Program-made: the position numbers and the translations under genes
In this document: positions 17,646 to 25,669 of the stretch, one piece after another
Position numbering within the stretch: position 1 is the first letter of the stretch
Layout of the letters: each line of letters starts with the position of its first letter
Notes under the pieces: generated by a model
Seen by the model: the letters and a program-made list of their open reading frames with translations, nothing else
The model's database searches: none
Told to the model about the DNA's origin: nothing
NCBI RefSeq assembly: GCF_000348905.1
Contig: NZ_AOFT01000013.1
Span: 1-64,000 of the forward strand
Direction of reading: 5' to 3'
DNA from: Bhargavaea cecembensis DSE10
Lineage (GTDB): Bacteria; Bacillota; Bacilli; Bacillales_A; Planococcaceae
DNA: 64,000 nucleotides

Positions 17646-17674
17646 ATCGTAACCGAAAACCATTTAACTGTCAA
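17646..17674 (-). promoter_or_regulatory. sigma-A promoter of the S-box operon
   Basis: Minus strand TTGACA (complement of 17669-17674), 17-bp spacer, TACGAT (complement of 17646-17651). It lies about 33 bp upstream of the aptamer. Confidence 0.8.
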
Positions 17675-17821
17675 CAGTGAATTTTCTTATAATTAAAATC
17701 AGGTCAAACCCGCATGAGGGGGGGAACGGGGAGTCGCCAGTGGCTTGCTGAACCCGCCGGCCGGCCCCCGCGTGATCAGGTCATATGCTAGTATTGGAAA
17801 TAAGAGGATAGGAGCGGGCGG

Positions 17822-18013
17822 ATGTATCTGAAAACTCGTATCAGGCACTACTTGCCGGTGCTTGCGGCCATGGCGGCCACGTTTGCGGTGATTTCCATGG
17901 TGGTGGAGAAGCCTGACTATTCGACGGCACTGATTGCAATCGGGCTCGGCTTCGTGGCGGGGGAAACGATCCATTACCTGAATTCGAAAAAGACCGGTCG
18001 GACCACCAGATAA
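17822..18013 (+). CDS. small two-helix membrane protein
   Basis: 63 residues with a basic first segment (MYLKTRIRHY), two hydrophobic stretches (LPVLAAMAATFAVISMVV and TALIAIGLGFVAGETI) and a basic tail. GGATAGGAG lies upstream of the ATG. No family is recognised. It is isolated between the S-box operon promoter and the cold-shock gene. Confidence 0.55.
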   Translation: MYLKTRIRHYLPVLAAMAATFAVISMVVEKPDYSTALIAIGLGFVAGETIHYLNSKKTGRTTR

Positions 18014-18052
18014 CCCTTTCAGATGAGTGGTGCTGCAAACCGCATGCCAACG

Positions 18053-18088
18053 AAAAAGACCGCCGAATCAGCAATTGATTCGGCGGTC
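18053..18088 (-). terminator. terminator of the cold-shock gene
   Basis: A perfect 13-bp stem (GACCGCCGAATCA / TGATTCGGCGGTC) followed by TTTTTC on the minus strand, directly after the csp stop codon. Confidence 0.9.
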
Positions 18089-18099
18089 CTCATTTAAGA

Positions 18100-18300
18100 T
18101 TAAGCTTTTTGAACGTTAGCTGCCTGAGCTCCGCGAGCGCCTTGCTCAACGTCGAACGTTACTCGTTGACCTTCGTCCAAAGATTTGAATCCGTCGCTTT
18201 GGATTGCGGAGAAGTGTACGAATACATCGTCTCCACCTTCACGTTCGATGAAGCCAAAACCTTTTTCTGCGTTAAACCATTTAACTGTACCTTGTTCCAT
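18100..18300 (-). CDS. cspD: CspA-family cold-shock protein
   Basis: 66 residues, a single OB-fold cold-shock domain. RNP-1 (EKGFGFIER) and RNP-2 (DVFVHFSAI) are intact, with the aromatic patch W8, F15, F17, F27, H29, F30. It binds single-stranded RNA and DNA and melts secondary structure. AGGAGG precedes the ATG. The ~120-nt region upstream is A/T-rich and probably a long 5' leader as usual for csp genes. Which paralogue (CspB, C or D) it is cannot be decided by eye. Confidence 0.93.
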   Translation of the reverse strand: MEQGTVKWFNAEKGFGFIEREGGDDVFVHFSAIQSDGFKSLDEGQRVTFDVEQGARGAQAANVQKA

Positions 18301-18558
18301 TTTTGTTGCCTCCTAGTGCTTTCCCGCACATTGTATTACTATCGTTGCTCAAAGTATCCTCAAGATGAAGAGTGGATATTCATCTTATCCTTTACGCCGA
18401 ACAAAAATAAGTTATTTGTATCATAACAGGCTTCGGAAAAAAATGCAAATTTAAATGATGACTGGAAAAAGCAATTCTTCCTGATGCTGTTGTAAACGTT
18501 TTCTGTTTCTATTAAAATAATTCTGACAAGATAAATGATTCTGAAGGGAGAGGGTTAC

Positions 18559-20151
18559 ATGTTTGCTGCGCTGACGCCGCTGGACTGGAAGCGGAGGGCG
18601 GTCAAGTACTACCCGGAGAAAATTGCGGTGATTGATGAGGACAAACAATTTACGTATAAAGAGTTTGCGGAGCGGGCGGACCGGCTGTCCATCGCACTGC
18701 ACAACGCCGGCATCCGCGAGGGGGACCATGTCGCGGTCATGCTGCCGAACACGCACTATATGCTCGAAGCCTTCTACGGCATCTGCCAGATCGGGGCGGT
18801 CATGGTGCCGCTCAACTACCGGATCTCGCCTGCGGATATGGAATATATCCTGAACCACAGCGATTCCAGGATGCTCATCGTCGACGAGGAGTTCACGGCT
18901 CCGATCAAGGAGATTGAGGACAAGCTGAACTTTGACCAATTCGTCGTCGTGAAAGTGGACGGAGCGGAGCATGGCCTGCCTGCGGCGGACTATGAGACAT
19001 TTATCGGGGACATCCCGGAAGACGCCAAGGTGCCGGAAGTGCAAATTGACGAGAACCAGCTGCTCACGCTGAACTACACGAGCGGCACGACGTCCCGTCC
19101 GAAGGGCGTCATGCTGACGCACCGGGGCAACTATCTGAATGCTGCGAACTTCATGTACCACCTGAGCGTGAAGCATGACGACGTCTACCTGCACACGCTC
19201 CCGATGTTCCATGCAAACGGATGGGGCGGGGTCTGGGCAATCACCGCGGCCGGCGCGACACATGTATGCCTGCGGAAGGTCGTGCCGCCTACTATTCTGG
19301 ATCTGTTCGAAGACAAGAAGATCAGCCTGCTGTGCGGTGCTCCGACGGTCGTCAACATGCTCGTCAACGAACCGAAGGCCCAGGAAGTGAAGATCACGAC
19401 AAAGCCGCGCATGGCGACTGCAGGATCCCCGCCGGCAGCAGCGCTGATCCAGCGCGCCCAGGACCTTCTCGGCCTGAACATGATGCACGTCTACGGCCTC
19501 ACCGAGACGTCGCCGTTCATCCTCTACAACGAGTGGAAAGCGGAGTTCGACGGCAAGTCCGCCGACGAGCAGGCGGCGATCAAGGCGCGCCAGGGAATCG
19601 AGCTGGCTTTTAACGGCGAGACAAAGGTTGTCCGGGAAGACGGCACCGAAGTGGACTGGGACGGCATGGAGCTCGGCGAAATCGTCACACGCGGCAACGT
19701 CGTCATGGACGGCTACTACAAGGACCCGGAAAAGACCGCCGAAGCGATCAGGGACGGCTGGTTCCACACCGGCGACCTCGCCGTCACGTATCCGGACGGC
19801 TACATCGAAATCCGCGACCGCGCCAAGGACATGATCATCTCCGGTGGCGAGAACATCTCCTCCACCGAGATCGAAGGCGTCCTCTACAAACACGGATCCG
19901 TCCTGGAAGCGGCCGTTATCGCCGTGCCGGACGAGAAGTGGGGCGAAGTCCCGAAAGCGATCGTCGTCCTGCAAAAGGACCGCCCGGCGACGGAACAGGA
20001 AATCATCCAGTTCTGCCGTGACAACATGGCCCACTTCAAGGCACCGAAGTCGGTCGAAATCGTCGACGCCCTCCCGAAAACCGCAACAGGAAAACTCCAG
20101 AAATTCAAGCTGCGGGAAATGTACTGGGAAGGCGCGACGAAGGTGAACTGA
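18559..20151 (+). CDS. long/medium-chain fatty-acid--CoA ligase (AMP-binding)
   Basis: 530 residues from ATG 18559, with GGGAGAGGG just upstream; the in-frame ATG at 18535 lacks a site. The adenylation P-loop TSGTTSRPKGVML (about residue 178), the YGLTETSP motif (about 312), GWFHTGDLAVTYPDGYIEI (about 400), and the catalytic lysine in TATGKLQKFKLRE near the end are all present. It activates a carboxylic acid as acyl-AMP and transfers it to CoA. The subfamily is the one often annotated as medium-chain acyl-CoA or 'long-chain' ligases of catabolism; chain length is not predicted. Monocistronic with its own terminator. Confidence 0.9.
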   Translation: MFAALTPLDWKRRAVKYYPEKIAVIDEDKQFTYKEFAERADRLSIALHNAGIREGDHVAVMLPNTHYMLEAFYGICQIGAVMVPLNYRISPADMEYILNHSDSRMLIVDEEFTAPIKEIEDKLNFDQFVVVKVDGAEHGLPAADYETFIGDIPEDAKVPEVQIDENQLLTLNYTSGTTSRPKGVMLTHRGNYLNAANFMYHLSVKHDDVYLHTLPMFHANGWGGVWAITAAGATHVCLRKVVPPTILDLFEDKKISLLCGAPTVVNMLVNEPKAQEVKITTKPRMATAGSPPAAALIQRAQDLLGLNMMHVYGLTETSPFILYNEWKAEFDGKSADEQAAIKARQGIELAFNGETKVVREDGTEVDWDGMELGEIVTRGNVVMDGYYKDPEKTAEAIRDGWFHTGDLAVTYPDGYIEIRDRAKDMIISGGENISSTEIEGVLYKHGSVLEAAVIAVPDEKWGEVPKAIVVLQKDRPATEQEIIQFCRDNMAHFKAPKSVEIVDALPKTATGKLQKFKLREMYWEGATKVN

Positions 20152-20165
20152 ATCGATGAAACTAA

Positions 20166-20191
20166 GCCCCGGACGGCTGTCCGGGGCTTTT
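20166..20191 (+). terminator. terminator of the acyl-CoA ligase gene
   Basis: GCCCCGGAC / GTCCGGGGC, 9 bp perfect with a 4-nt loop, then TTTT. Confidence 0.9.
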
Positions 20192-20210
20192 AATGTTGGG
20201 CATTTGGCTG

Positions 20211-20753
20211 TCAGACCCTGAGGGATCCGCGGAATCCTCTGGCTGCGTAATATGAATCAGCACCGTTGTGATAGAGGAAGACCGTGTCATACCGGCGGTC
20301 ACAGAAAAGGGCGCCGCCCAGCTTGCGGATACGCTCCGGAGTCTGCACCCAGCTGGACGTTTTCTTATCCACCTGCTCCAGCTCCTGCAGATGCCGGTAC
20401 TCTTCCTCCGTCAGCATTTCGATGCCCATCTCTGCGGCCAGATCCATCGCGGAATTCTCAGGCTTATTCTTCTTTCTCTTCTCGAGTGCCTCCCGGTCAT
20501 AACAGATGCTCCGGCGGCCTTTCGGGCTTTCCGGCGAGCAGTCATAGAACAGATACTCGCCCGTTTCCGGGTCTTTCCCGACGACATCCGGTTTACCTTC
20601 GGTGTCTTCCATCGCCTGGAGGGAACGGAGCTTGTCCGGAGCGGCTTCCAGACGGGATTGGACGTCCACCCATTCGATGCCTTCGTGGCGGTGCATGTTT
20701 TCTTCGAATCGTGTTTTCAGTACGTCGAGCAGTTCGTTTTGGTTTTGTGTCAT
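20211..20753 (-). CDS. DUF4256 family protein
   Basis: 180 residues, soluble, no signal peptide. The motifs VGKDPETGEYLFYDCSPESPKGRRSICYDREALEKRK and AMDLAAEMGIEMLTEEEYRHLQ and the C-terminal ALFCDRRYDTVFLYHNGADSYYAARGFRG are those of DUF4256, a family widespread in Bacteroidetes and Firmicutes with no known function. AGGAGG precedes the ATG. It is transcribed toward the acyl-CoA ligase gene. Confidence 0.85.
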   Translation of the reverse strand: MTQNQNELLDVLKTRFEENMHRHEGIEWVDVQSRLEAAPDKLRSLQAMEDTEGKPDVVGKDPETGEYLFYDCSPESPKGRRSICYDREALEKRKKNKPENSAMDLAAEMGIEMLTEEEYRHLQELEQVDKKTSSWVQTPERIRKLGGALFCDRRYDTVFLYHNGADSYYAARGFRGSLRV

Positions 20754-20820
20754 GGAGGAGCCTCCTTGATCATGGGATGGATTCAGTATACCTAAATTTC
20801 ATCAGATGCTCCGGCAAAAA

Positions 20821-21100
20821 TGCCGACTTGATATAAGTAGGGCGGATTTGCAATTAGGATGCTGTAGCTGAAATATGGAGACCGAAGTTCCAGTAAGGAA
20901 GCCTGATTTGAAATAAGGAAGGTCAAGTTGCAATATGGCATCCGGAGTTGCTACATGGGATCGGAAGTCGCCACATGGGCCTTGGACTTGCCACAAGGGC
21001 TCCGAAGTTGCCACAAGGGCTCCGAACTTGCCATATGGGCTCCAAAGTTGCCTAAAGGAGTCCTAACTTGCCACATGGTCCCAAAATCGCTGCAAGACTC
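20821..21100 (+). repeat. array of about fourteen degenerate 20-bp tandem repeats
   Basis: Successive units are exactly 20 bp long and keep a core like TTGCCACAWGGGC, best preserved at 20941-21080 (for example TCCGAAGTTGCCACAAGGGC twice in tandem at 21001-21040 with one difference). The seven to eight bases before the core vary. Units decay toward both ends. It fills the gap between the DUF4256 gene and the terminator of the enoyl-CoA hydratase gene. The same period and core occur again at 51421-51700. Confidence 0.85.
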
Positions 21101-21127
21101 GATTTGCAACATCGGACCGCCTCAAAC

Positions 21128-21163
21128 TAAAAGCCGGAAAGTCCCGCAGCGGACTTTCCGGCT
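21128..21163 (-). terminator. terminator of the enoyl-CoA hydratase gene
   Basis: AGCCGGAAAGTCC / GGACTTTCCGGCT, 13 bp perfect with a 6-nt loop, followed by TTTTAG on the minus strand. Confidence 0.9.
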
Positions 21164-21169
21164 CTCACA

Positions 21170-21946
21170 TTATCTCCCTTTAAACTCCGGCTTCCGCTTT
21201 TCTGCAAATGCGTTCAGCGCCTCGATCCGGTCTTCGGTCGGGATCGTCACTTCATACGCCTTGCGCTCGATGGCGAGTCCGGTCTGGATATCGGCGTTCA
21301 TGCCGTGCTTGATGGCGAATTTCGCCTGCTGGAGGCCGATCGGGCCGTTGGCGAGCATCTGGCCGGCGAGTTCACTGGCCGCGTCCATCAGTTGCGCGGC
21401 AGGCACGACTTTTGTGACGACGCCGTACCGGTAGGCTTCTTCGGCCTTCATCCGCTTGGCGGTGAGGATGAGTTCAAGTGCTTTCGCTTCGCCCATGAGG
21501 CGGGGCAGGCGCTGTGTGCCGCCGGCGCCCGGGATGATGGCGAGGCTTGTCTCGGTCAGGCCCATGACGGCCGTTTCCGAAGCGATGCGGAAGTCGCAGG
21601 CAAGCGCCAGTTCCATCCCGCCGCCGAACGCGTAGCCGCCGATGACGGCGATGGTCGGCTGGGGCAGGTTTTCAATGGCGGTGAATACTTCGCCGATTTT
21701 ATACAGGTTCCGTTTGACGTGCTGCTCGGGAAGCGTCTTCCGTTCCTTCAGGTCGGCACCGACGCTGAATGCACGGTCTCCTGATGCCGTAAACAGCACG
21801 ACTCGGATGTCCGGATTGATTCGGATCGATTCGACGACCTGACCGAGATCGGTGATGAGTTCATAGTTGAATGCGTTCATCGCGGCCGGCCGGTCGAGCG
21901 TCACAATGCCGAGATGCCCTTTTTGTTCGTAGCGGATCGTTTCCAT
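21170..21946 (-). CDS. enoyl-CoA hydratase/isomerase family protein
   Basis: 258 residues of crotonase fold. The oxyanion-hole segments are FSVGADLKER (about residue 59) and GYAFGGGMELALACDFRI (about 104), and the catalytic acid region is LTETSLAIIPGAGGTQRLPRLMG (about 130), which has Glu at the position of a hydratase. It hydrates trans-2-enoyl-CoA in beta-oxidation or a related degradative route. AAGGGGG precedes the ATG. It stands alone, separate from the fadN region at the right end. Confidence 0.9.
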   Translation of the reverse strand: METIRYEQKGHLGIVTLDRPAAMNAFNYELITDLGQVVESIRINPDIRVVLFTASGDRAFSVGADLKERKTLPEQHVKRNLYKIGEVFTAIENLPQPTIAVIGGYAFGGGMELALACDFRIASETAVMGLTETSLAIIPGAGGTQRLPRLMGEAKALELILTAKRMKAEEAYRYGVVTKVVPAAQLMDAASELAGQMLANGPIGLQQAKFAIKHGMNADIQTGLAIERKAYEVTIPTEDRIEALNAFAEKRKPEFKGR

Positions 21947-22116
21947 ATTCAGTCCCCCTTATTGTTCGAAAAATCCCCCGTTTACAAAAACATTACCATG
22001 AGGCGGCATGTTCCGCCACCGCATGACAGAAAAAGGTCATTGCATAAACATGAAGGAATGGGGTAAGATAAAAACACGAACAGATGTTCTTTTTCTTCGG
22101 AAGGAGGGGAGGGACG

Positions 22117-22482
22117 ATGCCGCTGATCCCGCCGGAGGCACTGCCTCACTTTGAAAACCAGATCTACCTGCCGATGCTCCTGATCATCCTGGAGCGCGAC
22201 CGGCTCGCATTTGAAAAAGGCCCGTTCAAGCTCAAGCGCCCGTACCTCGCGATGATTGCGGAGGCGGAAAAGCTTGTGCAGAAGGACCTGAAGGAATCCC
22301 GTCTTTACATGCGCCGCCACTCGATGAAGGTGATCAAGGGGGACCATGACGACATGTTCACGGAGTATGTATTTATCCATGGCGGCTACGAGGACCACCG
22401 GCGCTACCTGAACGTCCGGCTGCGGAACCGGTCGGAGGAGCTGCTCGGGGTGTACCTGGCAATGGGCGACCGCGCCATCTAA
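22117..22482 (+). CDS. YhjD-like protein of unknown function
   Basis: 121 residues from ATG 22117, preceded by GGAAGGAGGGGAGGG. The sequence IYLPMLLIILERDR, GPFKLKRPYLAMI, SRLYMRRHSMKVI and the end RNRSEELLGVYL recalls the small soluble YhjD protein of Bacillus, whose function is not known. It is helical and charged. Its stop codon overlaps the convergent comK-like gene by 4 bp. Confidence 0.6.
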   Translation: MPLIPPEALPHFENQIYLPMLLIILERDRLAFEKGPFKLKRPYLAMIAEAEKLVQKDLKESRLYMRRHSMKVIKGDHDDMFTEYVFIHGGYEDHRRYLNVRLRNRSEELLGVYLAMGDRAI

Positions 22483-22991
22483 ATGAATTCCCGGTCAAGT
22501 CCGGGGTGGCGGAGATAATACTGCATCCGGGAAAACTTTTTGTCCAGCCGGCAGGCAAGGGCATACTGCCGGTTCATCGTCTGGATCGAGACATTGACCC
22601 GGATAGTGTCGCCATTCTCCAGCAGCACTTCACAGGAGCTGGAATCGCCCCAATAATCCTCAATGCCATGGAGGCCAATCCATACATTGTTCTCGGACTG
22701 GGGCGAAAGGGTCGGGAGGAAGATGCACGGCATTCCCATGTCCTGGACAATAAGAACAGGAACCTTGTGATGGTTTCCGATCAGCTTGCTGGAAATCTGG
22801 ATTGCCTGGCGGAGAGTGGTCCCGTACATCTCGCAGGCCCGCTTAAGGTTATTGAGCGGCCTGTTGTCGAGAAGGAGCTTGTCTTTCTTCTCTGTAACGA
22901 CTGTGCAGACCTTGCCGTCAATCACTTTAGGCTCAAGGGCCAGTGTGTCGAATGAAATATAATAAGGAGATGCCAGCCGTTTCATATCCAA
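22479..22991 (-). CDS. comK: ComK-family competence transcription factor
   Basis: 170 residues from a TTG (complement of 22989-22991) with GGGGG 9 nt upstream; ATG two codons later is the alternative. The ComK signature is clear: EPKVIDGKVCTVV, 'DNRPLNNLKRACEMYGTTL', KVPVLIVQ, IFLPTLSPQSENNVWIGLHGI. ComK binds pairs of A/T boxes and activates DNA-uptake genes, normally under MecA/ClpCP proteolysis. It is shorter than B. subtilis ComK (192 residues), missing part of the C-terminal tail that contacts MecA. It could be a functional regulator or a paralogue. Confidence 0.88.
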   Translation of the reverse strand: MDMKRLASPYYISFDTLALEPKVIDGKVCTVVTEKKDKLLLDNRPLNNLKRACEMYGTTLRQAIQISSKLIGNHHKVPVLIVQDMGMPCIFLPTLSPQSENNVWIGLHGIEDYWGDSSSCEVLLENGDTIRVNVSIQTMNRQYALACRLDKKFSRMQYYLRHPGLDREFI

Positions 22992-23041
22992 AATAGATGA
23001 CCCCCTGACTATGTATGCTTCTAATTATAGGAATGATTGGA

Positions 23042-23063
23042 AAGAAATCAAGACTTATTTCTT
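23042..23063. promoter_or_regulatory. A/T-rich inverted repeat upstream of comK
   Basis: AAGAAAT and ATTTCTT form a perfect 7-bp inverted repeat about 50 bp before the comK start, in a very A/T-rich divergent promoter region. It could be a binding site for ComK itself or another regulator; the classic AAAA-N5-TTTT K-box spacing is not exact. Confidence 0.35.
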
Positions 23064-23165
23064 ATTATTGCTAATTAACTGTGAATACCGAAAATTTAAA
23101 AATAACCGTTGCATTCCCCATCCTTTTGCATATATAATAGGAAAAAGCGCCAGGTGGTGAATGGA

Positions 23166-23408
23166 ATGGAACATTACTATTCGTACGCGGAATTCCTGAA
23201 GGCGGTCGGCAAGGGTCAGGCGAGTCCGTCTGAGCAGCTGCTGAACGACATCTACATGGACCTGTTCCTGAAGCATGTGCACCGTGAACAGAACAGGGAG
23301 CGCCTGCTCAGCCTGATCGATGAGGCACTCGACAAGAAGGACATGGAAGCCTTTAACCTGTACACCGAACAGCTGAATCAGCTGGACGACGAAACCGGGA
23401 AACCGTAA
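23166..23408 (+). CDS. IDEAL-domain protein
   Basis: 80 residues from ATG 23166, with AGGTGG upstream. The C-terminal segment RERLLSLIDEALDKKDMEAFNLYTEQLNQL contains the eponymous IDEAL motif of this small helical domain, found in Bacillales proteins such as YpiB and ComK-associated small proteins. The role is unknown, probably protein-protein contact. Divergent from comK and followed by a terminator. Confidence 0.8.
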   Translation: MEHYYSYAEFLKAVGKGQASPSEQLLNDIYMDLFLKHVHREQNRERLLSLIDEALDKKDMEAFNLYTEQLNQLDDETGKP

Positions 23409-23449
23409 CGCTGGAGGATTGCTGACATCATGCCGAAATCATATTCTTG

Positions 23450-23497
23450 AACCGTCCGTACTGAAGGGGATCTGAGCCCTGTGTGCGGGCGGTTTTG
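23450..23497 (+). terminator. terminator of the IDEAL-domain gene
   Basis: AACCGTCCG pairs with CGGGCGGTT (one G-T) around an inner AGGGGA/CCCT stem, followed by TTTTG. Confidence 0.6.
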
Positions 23498-23580
23498 TGT
23501 GTCCGGACCCGTTCAGACCGGCCGCTTGGAGGAAAGGATGACCGCTCCGATTCCTCAAAAAGCTGGTGTCAGAATGATAG

Positions 23581-23594
23581 AAAACACCTGTTCG
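23581..23594 (+). promoter_or_regulatory. candidate LexA (DinR) box of uvrBA
   Basis: AAAACACCTGTTCG fits the Bacillus SOS box CGAAC-N4-GTTCG at eight of ten defined bases, with a perfect right half. It is about 85 bp upstream of uvrB, where an SOS operator is expected for this operon. Confidence 0.55.
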
Positions 23595-23624
23595 CTTTTT
23601 GCTCGAGAAGAATAGGGGAATATG

Positions 23625-23647
23625 GTACGATAGTGACATTATCGTAC
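23625..23647. promoter_or_regulatory. perfect inverted repeat upstream of uvrB
   Basis: GTACGATA and TATCGTAC, 8 bp perfect with a 7-bp spacer, overlap the likely -10 region of the uvrBA promoter. It is not the LexA consensus and may be an operator for another regulator. Confidence 0.5.
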
Positions 23648-23679
23648 GTTTTATGAACGCAATCGGAAGGGGACGGGAC

Positions 23680-25662
23680 ATGGTCCAGAAATTTGAACTG
23701 CAGGCACCGTATGAGCCTTTGGGCGACCAGCCGAGGGCAATCGACCGGCTGGTGGCCGGCGTCAGGGAAGGCAAACGGCATCAGACGCTGCTCGGGGCGA
23801 CCGGGACGGGGAAAACGTTCACCGTCTCGAACGTGCTGACGGAGATCAACAAGCCGACGCTTGTCATCGCCCACAACAAAACGCTCGCCGGCCAGCTGTA
23901 CAGCGAGTTCAAGGAATTCTTCCCGAACAACGCCGTCGAATACTTTGTCAGCTACTACGACTATTACCAGCCGGAGGCCTACGTGCCGTCGACGGATACG
24001 TATATCGAAAAGGATGCGAGCATCAACGACGAGATCGACAAGCTGCGCCACTCGGCGACGTCTTCGCTGTTTGAGCGGAACGACGTCCTGATCGTGGCGT
24101 CGGTGTCGTGCATCTACGGTCTCGGTAATCCGGACGAATACCGAGAGATGCTCGTGTCGCTCCGGGTGGGCATGGAGATCAGCCGCAACGAGCTGCTGCG
24201 GCGCTTTGTCGACATCCAGTACAACCGCAATGACATGAACTTCATCCGCGGGACGTTCCGCGTGCGCGGGGACGTCGTGGAAATCTTCCCGGCATCGCGC
24301 GATGAGCGGTGCATCCGGATCGAATTTTTCGGCGACGAGATCGACCGGCTGCGCGAGGTCGATGCGCTGACCGGCGAGATCCTCGGCGACCGCGACCACG
24401 TCGCGATCTTTCCGGCTTCCCACTTCGTCACGCGGGAAGAGAAGATGAAAAAGGCGATCGAGAACATCGAGATCGAGCTGGAAGAACAGCTGAAAGCGCT
24501 GCGCGCGGAGGACAAGCTGCTGGAGGCCCAGCGGCTCGAACAGCGCACGCGATATGACCTGGAAATGATGAAGGAGATGGGTTTTTGTTCGGGCATCGAG
24601 AACTATTCCCGTCACCTCACCCTGAAGCCGGCGGGCGCGACGCCTTATACGCTGCTTGACTACTTCCCGGACGACTTCCTCATGATCATCGACGAAAGCC
24701 ACGTCACGCTTCCGCAGATCCGGGGCATGTACAACGGGGACCAGGCGCGCAAGCAGGTGCTCGTGGACCACGGTTTCCGCCTGCCGTCCGCGCTCGACAA
24801 CCGCCCGCTGAAGTTCGAGGAGTTCGAGGCGCGGCTCCGCCAGGCGATCTATGTGTCAGCGACGCCGGGCCCTTACGAACTCGAGCATTCCCCGGAAATG
24901 GTCGAACAGATCATCCGGCCGACGGGGCTGCTTGATCCGGTCATCGAAGTGCGTCCGATCGAAGGCCAGATCGATGACCTGATCGATGAGATCCAGGAGC
25001 GCATTAAGAAAAACGAGCGCGTCCTCATCACGACGCTGACGAAGAAGATGTCGGAAGACCTCACCGACTACCTGAAGGAAATCGGCATCAAGGTCAACTA
25101 CCTCCACTCCGAAGTGAAGACGCTGGAGCGGATCGAGATCATCCGCGAGCTCCGGCTCGGCACCTACGACGTGCTTGTCGGGATCAACCTCCTGCGGGAA
25201 GGGCTCGACATCCCGGAAGTTTCTCTTGTGGCCATTCTCGATGCCGACAAGGAAGGGTTCCTCCGCTCAGAACGCTCGCTGATCCAGACGATCGGCCGTG
25301 CCGCACGGAATTCGAACGGACACGTCATCATGTACGCCGACCGGATGACCGACTCGATGCGCGCGGCGATCGACGAAACCGCGCGGCGCCGCGAAAAGCA
25401 GATTGCCTACAACGAAGAGCACGGCATTACGCCGACGACGATCAAAAAGCAGATCCGCGACTCGATCCGTGCGACGCACGAAGCCGACGAAACGGCCACG
25501 TATGCGGAAAAGGCGACACAAGGGAAGAAGCTGACGAAGGACGAGAAGCAATCGCTCCTCGCTTCCCTCGAAAAGGAAATGAAAGAAGCGGCAAAGGCGC
25601 TCGATTTCGAACGGGCCGCCACACTGCGCGATACGATACTCGAACTGAAAGCAGAGGGGTGA
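23680..25662 (+). CDS. uvrB: UvrABC system protein B
   Basis: 660 residues from ATG 23680, with GGAAGGGGACGGG upstream; the length equals B. subtilis UvrB. Walker A (GATGTGKTF), the damage-probing beta-hairpin ([12 protein letters not shown]), helicase motifs ([32 protein letters not shown]) and the C-terminal UVR motif that binds UvrC ([22 protein letters not shown]) are present. It verifies DNA damage handed over by UvrA in nucleotide excision repair. It forms an operon with uvrA eight bases downstream and is probably LexA-controlled. Confidence 0.98.
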   Translation: MVQKFELQAPYEPLGDQPRAIDRLVAGVREGKRHQTLLGATGTGKTFTVSNVLTEINKPTLVIAHNKTLAGQLYSEFKEFFPNNAVEYFVSYYDYYQPEAYVPSTDTYIEKDASINDEIDKLRHSATSSLFERNDVLIVASVSCIYGLGNPDEYREMLVSLRVGMEISRNELLRRFVDIQYNRNDMNFIRGTFRVRGDVVEIFPASRDERCIRIEFFGDEIDRLREVDALTGEILGDRDHVAIFPASHFVTREEKMKKAIENIEIELEEQLKALRAEDKLLEAQRLEQRTRYDLEMMKEMGFCSGIENYSRHLTLKPAGATPYTLLDYFPDDFLMIIDESHVTLPQIRGMYNGDQARKQVLVDHGFRLPSALDNRPLKFEEFEARLRQAIYVSATPGPYELEHSPEMVEQIIRPTGLLDPVIEVRPIEGQIDDLIDEIQERIKKNERVLITTLTKKMSEDLTDYLKEIGIKVNYLHSEVKTLERIEIIRELRLGTYDVLVGINLLREGLDIPEVSLVAILDADKEGFLRSERSLIQTIGRAARNSNGHVIMYADRMTDSMRAAIDETARRREKQIAYNEEHGITPTTIKKQIRDSIRATHEADETATYAEKATQGKKLTKDEKQSLLASLEKEMKEAAKALDFERAATLRDTILELKAEG

Positions 25663-25669
25663 GACTTGC

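Noticed and set aside
18451-20034. 527-codon open frame antisense to the acyl-CoA ligase
   Set aside because: A shadow of the ligase gene; the composition is His/Arg/Val-rich and no motif is seen.
23569-24771. 400-codon frame antisense to uvrB
   Set aside because: A shadow; UvrB motifs on the plus strand are complete.
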